This document shows, piece by piece, positions 9,434-19,535 of a stretch of 64,000 nt of DNA. The stretch spans positions 1 to 64,000 of the forward strand of contig JACVTC010000072.1 in assembly GCA_016946835.1 (NCBI GenBank), in the 5' to 3' direction. The first letter of the stretch is position 1. Each line of letters starts with the position of its first letter. The stretch is from Neocallimastix lanati (nom. inval.) (lineage: Eukaryota > Neocallimastigomycota > Neocallimastigomycetes > Neocallimastigales > Neocallimastigaceae). The notes beneath the pieces were generated by a model. It searched no databases. It had not been told where the DNA came from and saw only the letters and a list, made by a program, of their open reading frames with translations. The translations under genes and the position numbers were made by a program.

Positions 9434-10337
9434 TGATTTTCATAAAACTTCTTGCGGTTATTTTCCAATATAGAATTTAATTTAGGACAGTTTCGTTTGG
9501 TATGTCCTTCATTGCTACAAAACCAGCAAGTACTAATTTTCATTTCTTTCATCTTGTTAGTGAGATTTTCTATAGATACATTTTTGTGGGTTTTTGTTTG
9601 TTAAAATCATTTGAAATGTTCTTATTAAAATTACTTTTAGAGTTAAGGAGATTGTAATGAGTCTTATCATAATATTCAGTACTATTTTTAATAGATAAAC
9701 GATCAACTTTTTCGGCTATAGCGAACGCTTTGGTAATAGAAATATGGTCTTTAAGCATAACCTTTCTCCATGCGTCAGGATTATTGGTTAAGGAATCTGC
9801 ATAATCTAAAACACTAATTTTTCTTCTTCTCTTTTTATCCAATTTATGGTACAAAGATCTATAACGGACATTAAAATCTTTAACTTTCTCGTTCTTCTTT
9901 ATTTTCATGGAACGTAATTCTCGTAACAAATTGGTTTGATCTTCTTTAAGTCCATAGAAAGTCTTCAGATGATTTATGATTTCATCAAGGCTTGGGTAGG
10001 TGCTAGTAGATTCACTTTCTTCATCATCTTCTCCTTCACTATCGCTATCGAAATCAGAATCTTCATCTTCAGTAAGGTCATTTCCATCTTCTAGTTCTTG
10101 GATAATTTCTCTTGGTTCTCCAGAAGCCGTTAATATACAAGCAGTAAAAATAGTTTCAGGATCCTTGATATGTTGGTATTTTATCCATGCCTTTAACTCG
10201 TTTGCCCAGGAATTGATGTCTAGGTTTTGTTTAGAAAGCTTTTCAAAATCTTTTAATTCTTTCTTTAATTCTCGGAAGCTAAGCTTACTTTCTGGAGTAC
10301 TCTCTGTTGGAGTACTGGAAGTACTGGATGTTCTCAT
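9421..10337 (-). CDS. Gag of element B, with a frame change before the zinc knuckle
   Basis: The ATG at 10337 opens 255 codons: a serine/threonine-rich start, a lysine-rich helical segment, the WANELKAWIKYQHIKDPE segment shared with A, an acidic Asp/Glu/Ser stretch (about residues 87-115) and a conserved C-terminal part around ISVLDYADSL and AIAEKVDRL. This frame stops at 9570-9572. The nucleocapsid knuckle CWFCSNEGHTKRNC (CX2CX4HX4C) follows in the -1 frame from about 9580, ending with TAA at 9421-9423. In element A the matching segments share one frame, so B most likely carries a one-base indel in the CACAAAAATG run. A second programmed slip is possible but less likely. Gag forms the particle and binds RNA. 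Confidence 0.85.
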
Positions 10338-10823
10338 TAAATAAAATTTATTGTATCTATAGAATGCTAAACCTCGTAATGTATAAATTGTTATAAAAAG
10401 TAAAAATAAAAAAAAAATTAAAAAAAATAAATCTTTTTAACTAATAAAATTATTAATTATTTATTATTATTAATCACTTATTAAATTATAATAATCGTGC
10501 AATCTGATAGTACACACTGTCTGACGTGCAGCTTACCTCTTGAAAGGTGTCATGCCACGCGTGTGCCACGGTTACTATTTTCAATATAAAAAAATAGCAG
10601 TCCAGAGCCTACTAGCCCAATTACTATGTAGGATAAACTTAACCCGGAAATCTATGCACGAATATTAGTTTAATTTAATATTAATTAATATTTTTAACAA
10701 TTAATAATAATTAGTTAAAAATATAAAAATTGTTTTCTTTTTTAAAAAAATATTTGTTTTATTAGAAAAATTATTTATTAATATTATAATTTTATCCCCA
10801 ATGTATTAATTTATTATTATATT
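10338..10823 (-). other. Leader RNA region of element B
   Basis: No protein gene. The block 10494-10666 is far less AT-rich than its surroundings. On the minus strand it is closed by CGTGCA pairing with TGCACG, and inside it has CTATTTT/AAAATAG and GCC-rich paired segments. The composition and pairing resemble the leader of element A in kind though not in sequence. A role in packaging or translation is inference. Confidence 0.5.
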
Positions 10824-10840
10824 CCCCGATATCTCCACCA
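10824..10840 (-). other. Primer-binding site of element B
   Basis: The same 17-mer as in A and C, CCCCGATATCTCCACCA on the plus strand, eight bases inside the 5' LTR. Confidence 0.82.
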
Positions 10841-10848
10841 ATTTTTCA

Positions 10849-11642
10849 TGGTATGGTTCATATAGTTTTAGGAATATAATAATAATTAACACAAATAATA
10901 AAATTACAATAAAAAAAAAAAAAAATAATTTGTTTTAAAATCAATATTTATTTATTTAAATTTATAAAAGAAAAATAATAATATAATTATTTATTTAATA
11001 AAAAGAAAGTTATTGATTATATTTTATTTCACTAAAATTACATGTATTTATATTTTTTTATCAAATTAAAATTTGTAAAGCCTAACTATTTTTTTAATAA
11101 ACTAATTACTAATTATTTTTATAAATAAAACATTTAAATTGAAATTGAATTATTATTTTAGTTAATAATATTATTGTTATAAATAGTAGTTATATATTAT
11201 TGAATTATTAATTATTTAATAATAGTTTAATACTAATATATATAAAATAAAAATAAAGAGATTATACAGAATATTTTATTGTGGTTTAGTTAAATTTAGT
11301 AATTAAAAATAAATTTAAATTGATAACGAAAATTTTAATAACTAATTAAATAGATTTGATTATTTTCAATATAACATAATACAAAAGAAATATAATATTA
11401 ATATATTAAGTGGGCAAGGACAATATTCTTGGCTAAAGATTTTTAATACATTATAATGGAATCGGATCGATAATTCAAAAAGGAATTATAAGTTAATTAG
11501 TGATTTATTAACTTAAGATTTCTATTTAGTAATATTTGAAGAATATTGGAAAGTTCCAATTATATAGAATAGAATAATCTATAAGGTTAGAATAATTTAA
11601 ATTATTCTAGCACAATTAGTATTATTTGTTCATTCTGTATTA
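10849..11642 (-). repeat. 5' LTR of element B
   Basis: It matches the 3' LTR at 4619-5405 almost base for base. Its outer end CTGTATTA is followed by TTAA (11643-11646) and then directly by the left LTR of element C. Confidence 0.92.
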
Positions 11643-11646
11643 TTAA

Positions 11647-12168
11647 TGTTGAGGTTCATATTAGAAAAGGAGTGTGAACATTAAATAAATAGATAAATTA
11701 AATAACTATTAAATTACACTAAAAGAATTTATCATTACACATTATAAATTTTATTTAAAGAACTATTATTAAAAATATTTATTATTTATAAATTATATAA
11801 TTATTTTATTGTTAAAAATAACTTTATTAATATTAATATTTATTATTATAACAATATGGGAAACCTTTCAATTATTATTCCTATTATCACTACTATTTTT
11901 ACTATTTCTTTCCTCAGAAAGGCCCCCTTCATAAAATAATATGGATAATACATATTTTATATTATTTAATTACATTATTAAAACCAATCATATAAATTAA
12001 TTAATTACATAAATTTAATATTTAAAATAATAAAATATAATTAATATAAAAATTATTAATATAGAATATAAGAAAATTATTAATAGTAAAGAATATAATA
12101 ATATATTTTTATATAATAAATTATTAAAAATTTAATTAAAAATATCATTATTATTCTATTCTTTATCA
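11647..12168 (-). repeat. 3' LTR of element C
   Basis: It starts TGTTGAGG and ends TTTATCA on the plus strand. It is the same length as 14144-14665 and I see no difference between them. It abuts the polypurine tract (12170-12182). Confidence 0.93.
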
Positions 12169-12187
12169 TGATGCCCCCGCTAAAACT

Positions 12188-12206
12188 TTTGCTATACTAT
12201 AGCAAA
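12188..12206. repeat. Perfect inverted repeat beside the element C polypurine tract
   Basis: TTTGCTATA c TATAGCAAA, nine-base arms with a one-base centre, six bases inside the polypurine tract. It may fold at the 3' end of the RNA. Confidence 0.6.
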
Positions 12207-12501
12207 GGCAAATTTTCTTATATTATTAACTAAATACTTTTTTTTTTTTTTTTTTTTTAATTAACTATATAACTAAATAAAAATATAATTTTTTTTTTTT
12301 TTTTTTTTATATATATATAATATTATCATTATTTCTTAAATTTAAAAATTTTTGTATATTTTAAAATATATTTTAATATATGTATTAATTGAAATATTTA
12401 AATTAAATAATTTAATTTATATATTACCATATATTAAAAATTTTTCATAATAATTTTTAAAAGTTCCAAAAATTTCAGGATCAACTTGGATTGTACCAAA
12501 A

Positions 12502-12536
<35 letters not shown>

Positions 12537-12863
12537 TCATATTCTTTCTTTCAATTCTTGTTATATTCTTTGTTAGATTCTATATCTTCGCGTGTTACTT
12601 CAACAATGAACTTTGAAACTTCTTTTTCTTCTTTCATTTAGATACTAATCCTTTTTAATTTTTTTTTTTTTTTTTTTTTTATTTATTCATATAATAATTT
12701 CTTATTCCATTAATTTAAAATTATTATATAACATATTTTGAAGGTTATAATGAATTCTCTAAATCAGTGATTTTAACATTATGTTTAAACTTTAATAATT
12801 CAATTTATGAAACTAAATGAATTTTCCATTTGATATATCACTAATTTATATTTTATTTTTATT

Positions 12864-13250
12864 TTATTTTAAATTACTACTTTTACCAAGTTTCAAAGAT
12901 TCAATTTCACAATTTAATTTATTAATTTTCTTGGACTGTGAAGAACTGTTCAATTCATTTTCTTTTATAATATTTTCTTTTATAATATTTTCTTTCCAAT
13001 GATTGAATTGCTCTCTTTCTAAATTGAGAATATTTATAGTATCTTCATAGAGATTTTTCATACTAATATATTCTTTTTTTTTTATAATTTGAATAATAAT
13101 ATTATCTTCTTCTTCAAAAAAAATATTTTTCTTTAATCCACTTATTTTATTAAAGTAATTTGCTGTTCCAAATTTAATTTTAATTGTATATCGACTTCAC
13201 ATAAATTTTTATCTTGAATTTCAAGTCTAGTTAAAGCAATTTAAAGACCA
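12864..13250 (-). pseudogene. Coiled-coil-like coding remnant inside element C
   Basis: From 13061 to 12864 a 65-codon frame (NLEREQFNHWKENIIKENII and so on) is rich in Lys, Glu and Asn with heptad-like spacing. Similar coding texture extends upstream to about 13250 (LTRLEIQDKNLCEVDIQ, NKISGLKKNIFFEEEDNIII) but in changed frames with stops. I do not recognise the family. It may be a degraded gag segment or a captured host exon; the absence of a zinc knuckle argues weakly against gag. Confidence 0.35.
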
Positions 13251-13640
13251 TTACATAGTAGGATCTCATATTTTTTTTTTTTAGGATTTACTTAATAATT
13301 CTTCATTTAAGGTATTTGGTCTTCTCTTATTTTGAATTAATTCTGTGAAGGATTAATGTAATTATATAATTTATTAAATTCCTCAATTGGAATTTTATTA
13401 TTGATCATAAAAAAATAATTAAATTTATTATGTTCTAATAATTTTCAAATAATGTAATTATTTTAACAATAATTAATATAATAAATATTACTATTTCTTT
13501 AAAATATATAGTAAATTATTATTATTATTATTTTTTTTTATAACTTCTTCAAAATTTGTAATATTTTAAGTATTAATTTTATATTATAAACTAAATATAA
13601 ATTATTTTAAATTAAAATTTTAAAATTATTCAATGTTTAT

Positions 13641-13903
13641 TATATTGGAACTACCGCAGTAAACCAATATATTGTTAACTTTCTTCAAGTTCGAAAATCC
13701 TTTTTTGACACCCAAGAAAGTTTTTAAATAATTTTTATTTATTTATTCCTTCAAGTTCGGTACTCTCTGTCCGACACTTAAGGATTAAAAAAAAATTATT
13801 ATACTTACCTTCAGGCTCAGCACTCTCTGGCTGACCACCTAAGGATTTTATTTAAAAATTAAAAATTTATTTGTTAGGCTCGAAATACTCTTCGACCACC
13901 TAA
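13641..13903 (-). ncRNA. Array of hairpins in the element C leader
   Basis: Four consecutive units start at about 13679, 13748, 13808 and 13874, a spacing of about 65 bases. Each folds into a stem with an inner stem: CTTTCTT/AAGAAAG, CCTT/AAGG with TCGG/CCGA, CCTT/AAGG with TCAGC/GCTGA, and TTAG/CTAA with TCGAA/TTCGA. The two middle loops share ACTCTCTG. A fifth hairpin, TATATTGG/CCAATATA (13641-13671), precedes them. The stems differ in sequence but keep pairing. The array lies 216-480 nt inside the primer-binding site. A packaging or RNA-binding role is inference. Confidence 0.55.
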
Positions 13904-14119
13904 CTAAAAAAAATAATTATTATATTGAATTCATTTTAAAATAATTCATTTTTTTAACAATTTAATTTTAAATTTATATATATATTATTTTTACTTAAAT
14001 TATTACTAAAATTTTATAATTAAAATTATAATTTCTTTGTATTACTATTATGATCATTTATTTTTACATTATATTTTATTCTATTATTTTTCTTATCTTT
14101 TCATCAATGTTTTCACACT

Positions 14120-14136
14120 CCCCGATATCTCCACCA
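14120..14136 (-). other. Primer-binding site of element C
   Basis: The third exact copy of CCCCGATATCTCCACCA, seven bases inside the 5' LTR of C. Confidence 0.82.
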
Positions 14137-14143
14137 ATTTTTA

Positions 14144-14665
14144 TGTTGAGGTTCATATTAGAAAAGGAGTGTGAACATTAAATAAATAGATAAATTAAAT
14201 AACTATTAAATTACACTAAAAGAATTTATCATTACACATTATAAATTTTATTTAAAGAACTATTATTAAAAATATTTATTATTTATAAATTATATAATTA
14301 TTTTATTGTTAAAAATAACTTTATTAATATTAATATTTATTATTATAACAATATGGGAAACCTTTCAATTATTATTCCTATTATCACTACTATTTTTACT
14401 ATTTCTTTCCTCAGAAAGGCCCCCTTCATAAAATAATATGGATAATACATATTTTATATTATTTAATTACATTATTAAAACCAATCATATAAATTAATTA
14501 ATTACATAAATTTAATATTTAAAATAATAAAATATAATTAATATAAAAATTATTAATATAGAATATAAGAAAATTATTAATAGTAAAGAATATAATAATA
14601 TATTTTTATATAATAAATTATTAAAAATTTAATTAAAAATATCATTATTATTCTATTCTTTATCA
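14144..14665 (-). repeat. 5' LTR of element C
   Basis: Apparently identical to 11647-12168. Its outer end CA (14664-14665) is followed by TTAAC and, 16 bases after the LTR end, by the first base of tRNA-Asn. Confidence 0.93.
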
Positions 14666-14681
14666 TTAACCATAATAAGAA

Positions 14682-14755
14682 GCTCTTATGGCGCAATTGG
14701 CTAGCGCGTTCGGCTGTTAACCGAGAGGTTGGTGGTTCAAGCCCACCTAGGAGCG
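14682..14755 (+). tRNA. trnN(guu): tRNA-Asn (GUU)
   Basis: A 74-nt cloverleaf. The acceptor GCTCTTA pairs with TAGGAGC (one G-T), discriminator G. The anticodon loop CTGTTAA gives GTT at 14716-14718. The B box is GGTTCAAGCCC. No CCA is encoded and there is no intron. Fourteen bases separate it from the next tRNA, with no T-run between. The insertion target of elements A, B and C lies 12-16 bases upstream. Confidence 0.97.
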
Positions 14756-14769
14756 ATTCAATTCAGGAA

Positions 14770-14843
14770 GCTCGCGTAGCCTAATCGGATAGGGCGTCAG
14801 ACTTCTAATCTGAAGATTGCGGGTTCAAGTCCCGCCGTGAGTG
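14770..14843 (+). tRNA. trnR(ucu): tRNA-Arg (UCU)
   Basis: A 74-nt cloverleaf. The acceptor GCTCGCG pairs with CGTGAGT (two G-T pairs), discriminator G. The loop CTTCTAA gives anticodon TCT at 14804-14806. The B box is GGTTCAAGTCC. It has no intron. It is probably transcribed together with the tRNA-Asn just upstream, because the only T-run terminator is after this gene. Confidence 0.97.
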
Positions 14844-14850
14844 TTTCGTA

Positions 14851-14864
14851 TTTTTTTTTTTTTT
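14851..14864 (+). terminator. Pol III terminator for the tRNA pair
   Basis: A run of 14 T on the non-template strand begins seven bases after tRNA-Arg. The 14-nt spacer between the two tRNAs has no TTTT. Confidence 0.85.
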
Positions 14865-15042
14865 AAAAAAATTATTATATAAATATATATAATAAAAATA
14901 TATAAAAAAAAAAAATATAAAGTTTAAAAAAAATTTATTTCTAAATCAAGTCTAGTTGTTTAAAAAAATAAATATTTTTTTTTTTAAACAACTATTTTTT
15001 ATATTGAATATTTATAAGATAATATTTCATTTAAGAGAATAT

Positions 15043-15076
<34 letters not shown>

Positions 15077-15546
15077 TAAATGGTTCAATATGAATGTATA
15101 TGTTGAAAATATAAAATATATAATTAATTGATATTATTCATTTAATAAAACTTTAAATGTCAAGTACTTAAAGTACTTGACACCTATATACAAAATAATA
15201 ATTACTTCATTGAATAAAATCTACTAATAAATAAATAAATAAATAAATAAATAATCATAGAAAACATTAAAGTTATTATTAATTTTGTTATTTTATTATA
15301 TAATTTTTTTTTCCTCTTTTACTAAAGATATATTGTCCTTCCGTACTAAATTAATTTTTGATTATTGTTTCTATCTTCAATTCTTTTTATATTTAAATAA
15401 AATTTTCATTTGATTTATACTTATTTTTCCTTTTTTTTATTTTATTCTTTTATAAAAACAAATATTATAGTTAATCTACCAATTGCAGATAATTGTCTTT
15501 ATAAATATACCGATAATAAATGTGAATCAATAATTTATTGGTGTAG

Positions 15547-15589
<43 letters not shown>

Positions 15590-16191
15590 AAAAGAGAAAA
15601 ATAATATTTAAAACAAAATTCTTTTTTATGAAAATGAAGATTCCAAATCAAAAAAAAAAAAAAAAATCGATAGAAGAAATAAAATCAAATTTATGATTTT
15701 TGTTATAAAGAAAGTATTGACAAAAATACCTTTTCAACTTCAAATTTTTATATGCTAACCAGTTCAACTATCAACTAACTAAAATCATTTTATATTTTAA
15801 ATAAATAAATAATATAATTAGTTAATAATAGCATAATTACATATACTGATATATAATATATGCAATAATGATTATTATTCTGGATTAAGTTATAATATCA
15901 ATTATGTAATTAATAAAGACAAAAATGTAACTTTCCAGAGTTTTACTTAAAATGAAGTCAATTAAAAGTAAATTTTAAATTTATAGAAAAAAATATATAT
16001 ATTTAATAATCAATAAAACTATAGTAACATCAATATTTAATTATGAATAATAGGTACATTGAAATTTTTAGAGGATTTTTTGGAATACATAAAAAATGTT
16101 AATATTACTTCAAAAATAATTGGTCATATACATACAAAATATATATAAATATATATATATTTACTTAATCATATTGTTATTTATTACCAAG

Positions 16192-16232
<41 letters not shown>

Positions 16233-17083
16233 TTTGAAAAAATTATATTTATATTTATATTTTAATTTTTATCAAATAATTTTAATAATTGTATAAATTG
16301 AATATATTAAACCTCAGATTAATATAATAAATAATAATAATAATTGTAAAAATTTATATTTGCCACATTTTTCAATAATTAATTAAATTTATTAATATAT
16401 TTATATATTAAATATATGACTCAAGAGTATCATGTGTAGTAATCCATGTTAAACACGTGTTTGTATTTGTATTTATATGATAATTTTAATTAATAATAAT
16501 TTACATTCTATTATTAATTAAATAAAATAGATAAATATCATATGATTATTATTTTATTTCTAATATTTATATTTTTTTACTTTATTTTATTTTATATTAT
16601 TCAATCTATAAATTAACATATCTACTATTTATTTTTATTTTAATTATATTCAATCTGTACTTTATACTAACATACTATTTTGACCATAATTAAATATATT
16701 TGGCATACAAGCAGTCCTACATCCTACTTTAGAGCAATATAGCCTAAAAGCATTTTAAAATATACATATATATCTTTTTCAAATAAAATTTAAGATTATA
16801 ACCTTTACAATATTTTTATAAATTATTTAAAGTAATTTAATTATATTTAATTATATTTAATTATATTTAATTTTACATAATTAAATTACTTTAACAGATA
16901 TAATTTTATATATATATATAATTTAATTTTAATAAAAATTATTTTTATAAATAAATATTACTTCACAAAAAAGAAAAAAAAAATACGTATATATATATAT
17001 ATATATTTATTAAACAAAATACAATACAATAAAATAAAAATAAAAAAAATTGAAATAGAAATAGAAATATTATTATAAACTTT

Positions 17084-17120
<37 letters not shown>

Positions 17121-18363
17121 TTATTTAAACAATTGCTTTTAATCTTTTTTTATAATATTTTTCTGATTTGAAGTATTTTTTTTTTCTTCTTTTCATTCTG
17201 CTTATTATTATTATTATTAATTTATTATTTTCTTAATAATATATATATATTAAATAAATATATATATAAATTTTTATATTTTTATATGAAATAATTTTTT
17301 TTTTGTTGTTATATAAATGGATAAAAGAAACCATTATAATTATTAAGGATATTTTTCAAAGATATCCTTAACAATGATATACTTATATATATATATAATA
17401 AGATGATTAGGTAAATCAAAAAAAAAAAAAAATTTCCTAATATCAATAGAATAATTTTTTTTTTTCTTTTGATAATAATAATAATAATAATAAATGGAAT
17501 ATTAAATAGATTTTTTAATATTCTATTTTCTTTTTTTTATTTTTTTATTTTTTTATTTTTTTATTTTTTTATTTTTTTATTTTTTTTTTTTTTTTAACTT
17601 TTAATTTTTAATTTTCGATTTTAATATAAAAATTAAAAATTATATTAAATTTTTTTTTTTTTTTTTTAAAAAATAAATATGTGTATGTATACATAAATAT
17701 ATATTATATATTATATATAAATAATTTAATAATAATATATAAATAAATAATAATTAAAAAAAAATTATTTATATATATTATAAAATATATATAATATAAA
17801 ATAAATTAAATTAAAAGTCCCTCCTTTTTCAATTAAAAAAAAAAAAAAAAAAAAAAAGGAAATAATTATTAGAAAATATAATAATATATAATAACATATA
17901 GAATAATATATATATTATATAAAATAAAATATAAAAATATATATACATTTTGTTTATTAAAATTTATATTATTATTATTATTTTTTTTTTTTATTACTCT
18001 TTTTTTTAAGAATAAATTTTAAACATGCTCATTTTAAAAAAATTTATATTTATATATTCATATATGGTTATTTAATTATTTTTTAAGGAAATAATGATGA
18101 TAAACACATATAAAAATAAAATTTAAAATATAAAAATAAAATTTAAAATATAAAAATAAAATTTAAAATATAAAAATAAAATTTAAAATATAAAAATGTT
18201 CGAATAAGATAAAAACCATATATATAAAAATTGAAATAAAACTTTTTTTTTTTTTTTAATTTTTTAATTTTTTATTTTTATTCTATATTTTTATTATTTA
18301 TTTATTTTATTTATTCTTATAATAAATATTCATAAATAATTTAATATATAAGAGAAAATAATA

Positions 18364-18414
<51 letters not shown>

Positions 18415-19535
18415 TGTATAGAAATATAGATAAAATATTTTTAATTGAAGCTATATATTTATTATGTTTATTATTTAAAATAAATAAATAGGATATATCT
18501 ATTTTTATTTCTTTTTATTTCATCTATATGTTTTCTATATGTTTCTTTTAATTTTTTTTTTTTTTTTTCTTCTTTATTTCATTTTTTATTTTCTCATTTT
18601 TTTTTTTATTTTGATTATTTTTTAGATATTTTTACTTTATATATATATATTTTGTATTAATAAAACTGTTTCATAATTAAATTGATTTTAAAAATAATAT
18701 ATATTATATATATTATATGAAAATATATATAATATTTTTTCTTTTTTCTTTAATTTTTCATATGTATAATTAATTATTATTACTTTTATTTTTATTTTTA
18801 TTTTTATTTTTTTTTATTTTTTATTTTTTTTCTTTTTTGTTTCTTGAAAGCTTAAAAAAAATTTTTTTTTTTATTTTCATTTTCATCTTCTTATTATTCT
18901 TACTTTCTTTTCTTTCTTTTTTTTTTTTTTAAAAAAAAAAAAAATTATACCTCTTTATAATATTTAATTAATTTATATTAATTTCTATAATTAATAATTT
19001 CTATTATATAATTCATAAATATATATATATAAACAGTGACTAAGAATATAATTTTTTAAAAATAATAATAAAAAAAAAAAAAAAATAATAAAAAAGAACA
19101 GAAAAAGGAACTTTTTTTTTTTTTTTTTTTTTAATTTATATATATATATTGTTAATTTAATAAATTAATTAAATTCAGATAATTTTTTTTTGTTTTAGTT
19201 TTTCTTTTGTTTTTGTTTAATAATTACTTTTAACATTTGTTTAGTTTATTTTTTTTTTTTTTTTTATTTTATTTTTTTTCTCCTTTCTTTTATTTTCTAA
19301 TTGATTAAATAATTATAATAAAAAATGAAAAATGAAAATGAAAATGAAAAATTATTATTATTGATTTTGATTTTGATTTTGATATTGTTATTGATATTGA
19401 TATTGTTATTGTTGTGGATTGTAAATTGTTAATTGTTGATTGTTGATTGCTGATTTTTTTTTTTTTTTAAATCTCTTAAAATATTTAATAATATTTGTAT
19501 ATATATATGTATATAAAAAATATTATTATTATAAA
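14865..19535. other. Intergenic simple-sequence DNA between tRNA pair and IPT-ankyrin gene
   Basis: Almost pure A/T with long homopolymers, TA repeats and short tandem units; I see no credible gene. Items that stand out are an inverted repeat GTCAAGTACTT/AAGTACTTGAC (15159-15181), an AAACACGTGTTT palindrome (16451-16462), a hairpin TTAAGGATAT/ATATCCTTAA (17343-17371) and tandem AAAATAAAATTTAAAATAT units (about 18112-18195). At 15410-15604 a short open frame with several Cys codons (DNCLYKYTDNKCES) ends in an A40 run and is probably a chance frame or a relic. Confidence 0.7.
18112..18195. repeat. Tandem repeat of about 19-20 bp
   Basis: Four to five near-perfect copies of a unit reading AAAATAAAATTTAAAATAT. 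It lies downstream of the minus-strand IPT-ankyrin gene. Confidence 0.75.

Larger units (their letters stand above)
4619..11642 (-). mobile_element. Element B: near-complete Ty3-type LTR retrotransposon
   Basis: LTRs at 4619-5405 (3') and 10849-11642 (5') differ by three substitutions that I could find, plus the length of one A run (8 versus 15), which accounts for their 787 versus 794 bp. In order it has a 5' LTR, primer-binding site, structured leader, gag, -1 signal, pol (protease, reverse transcriptase, RNase H, integrase with GPY/F-like tail, no chromodomain seen), polypurine tract and 3' LTR. Integrase after RNase H places it with Ty3-like elements (Metaviridae). Pol is intact. The only defect seen is one frame change in gag near 9580. 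This is a recent insertion; whether it is active cannot be judged. Confidence 0.93.
11647..14665 (-). mobile_element. Element C: non-autonomous LTR retroelement
   Basis: Two 522-bp LTRs (11647-12168 and 14144-14665) appear identical and have TG...CA ends, flanked by TTAA on both sides (11643-11646 and 14666-14669). The 1975-bp interior has a polypurine tract identical in its core to B's (GCGGGGGCAT) and the same primer-binding site, but no gag or pol. It is therefore a LARD-like passenger that would need proteins from a B-like element. It holds a structured leader and a broken coiled-coil-like coding piece. Identical LTRs imply a very recent insertion, later than B. Confidence 0.88.

Noticed and set aside
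14682-14843. Either tRNA as the primer for elements A, B and C
   Set aside because: The primer-binding site predicts a tRNA 3' end of TATCTCC-A-CCA, which matches neither tRNA-Asn (TAGGAGC-G) nor tRNA-Arg (CGTGAGT-G).
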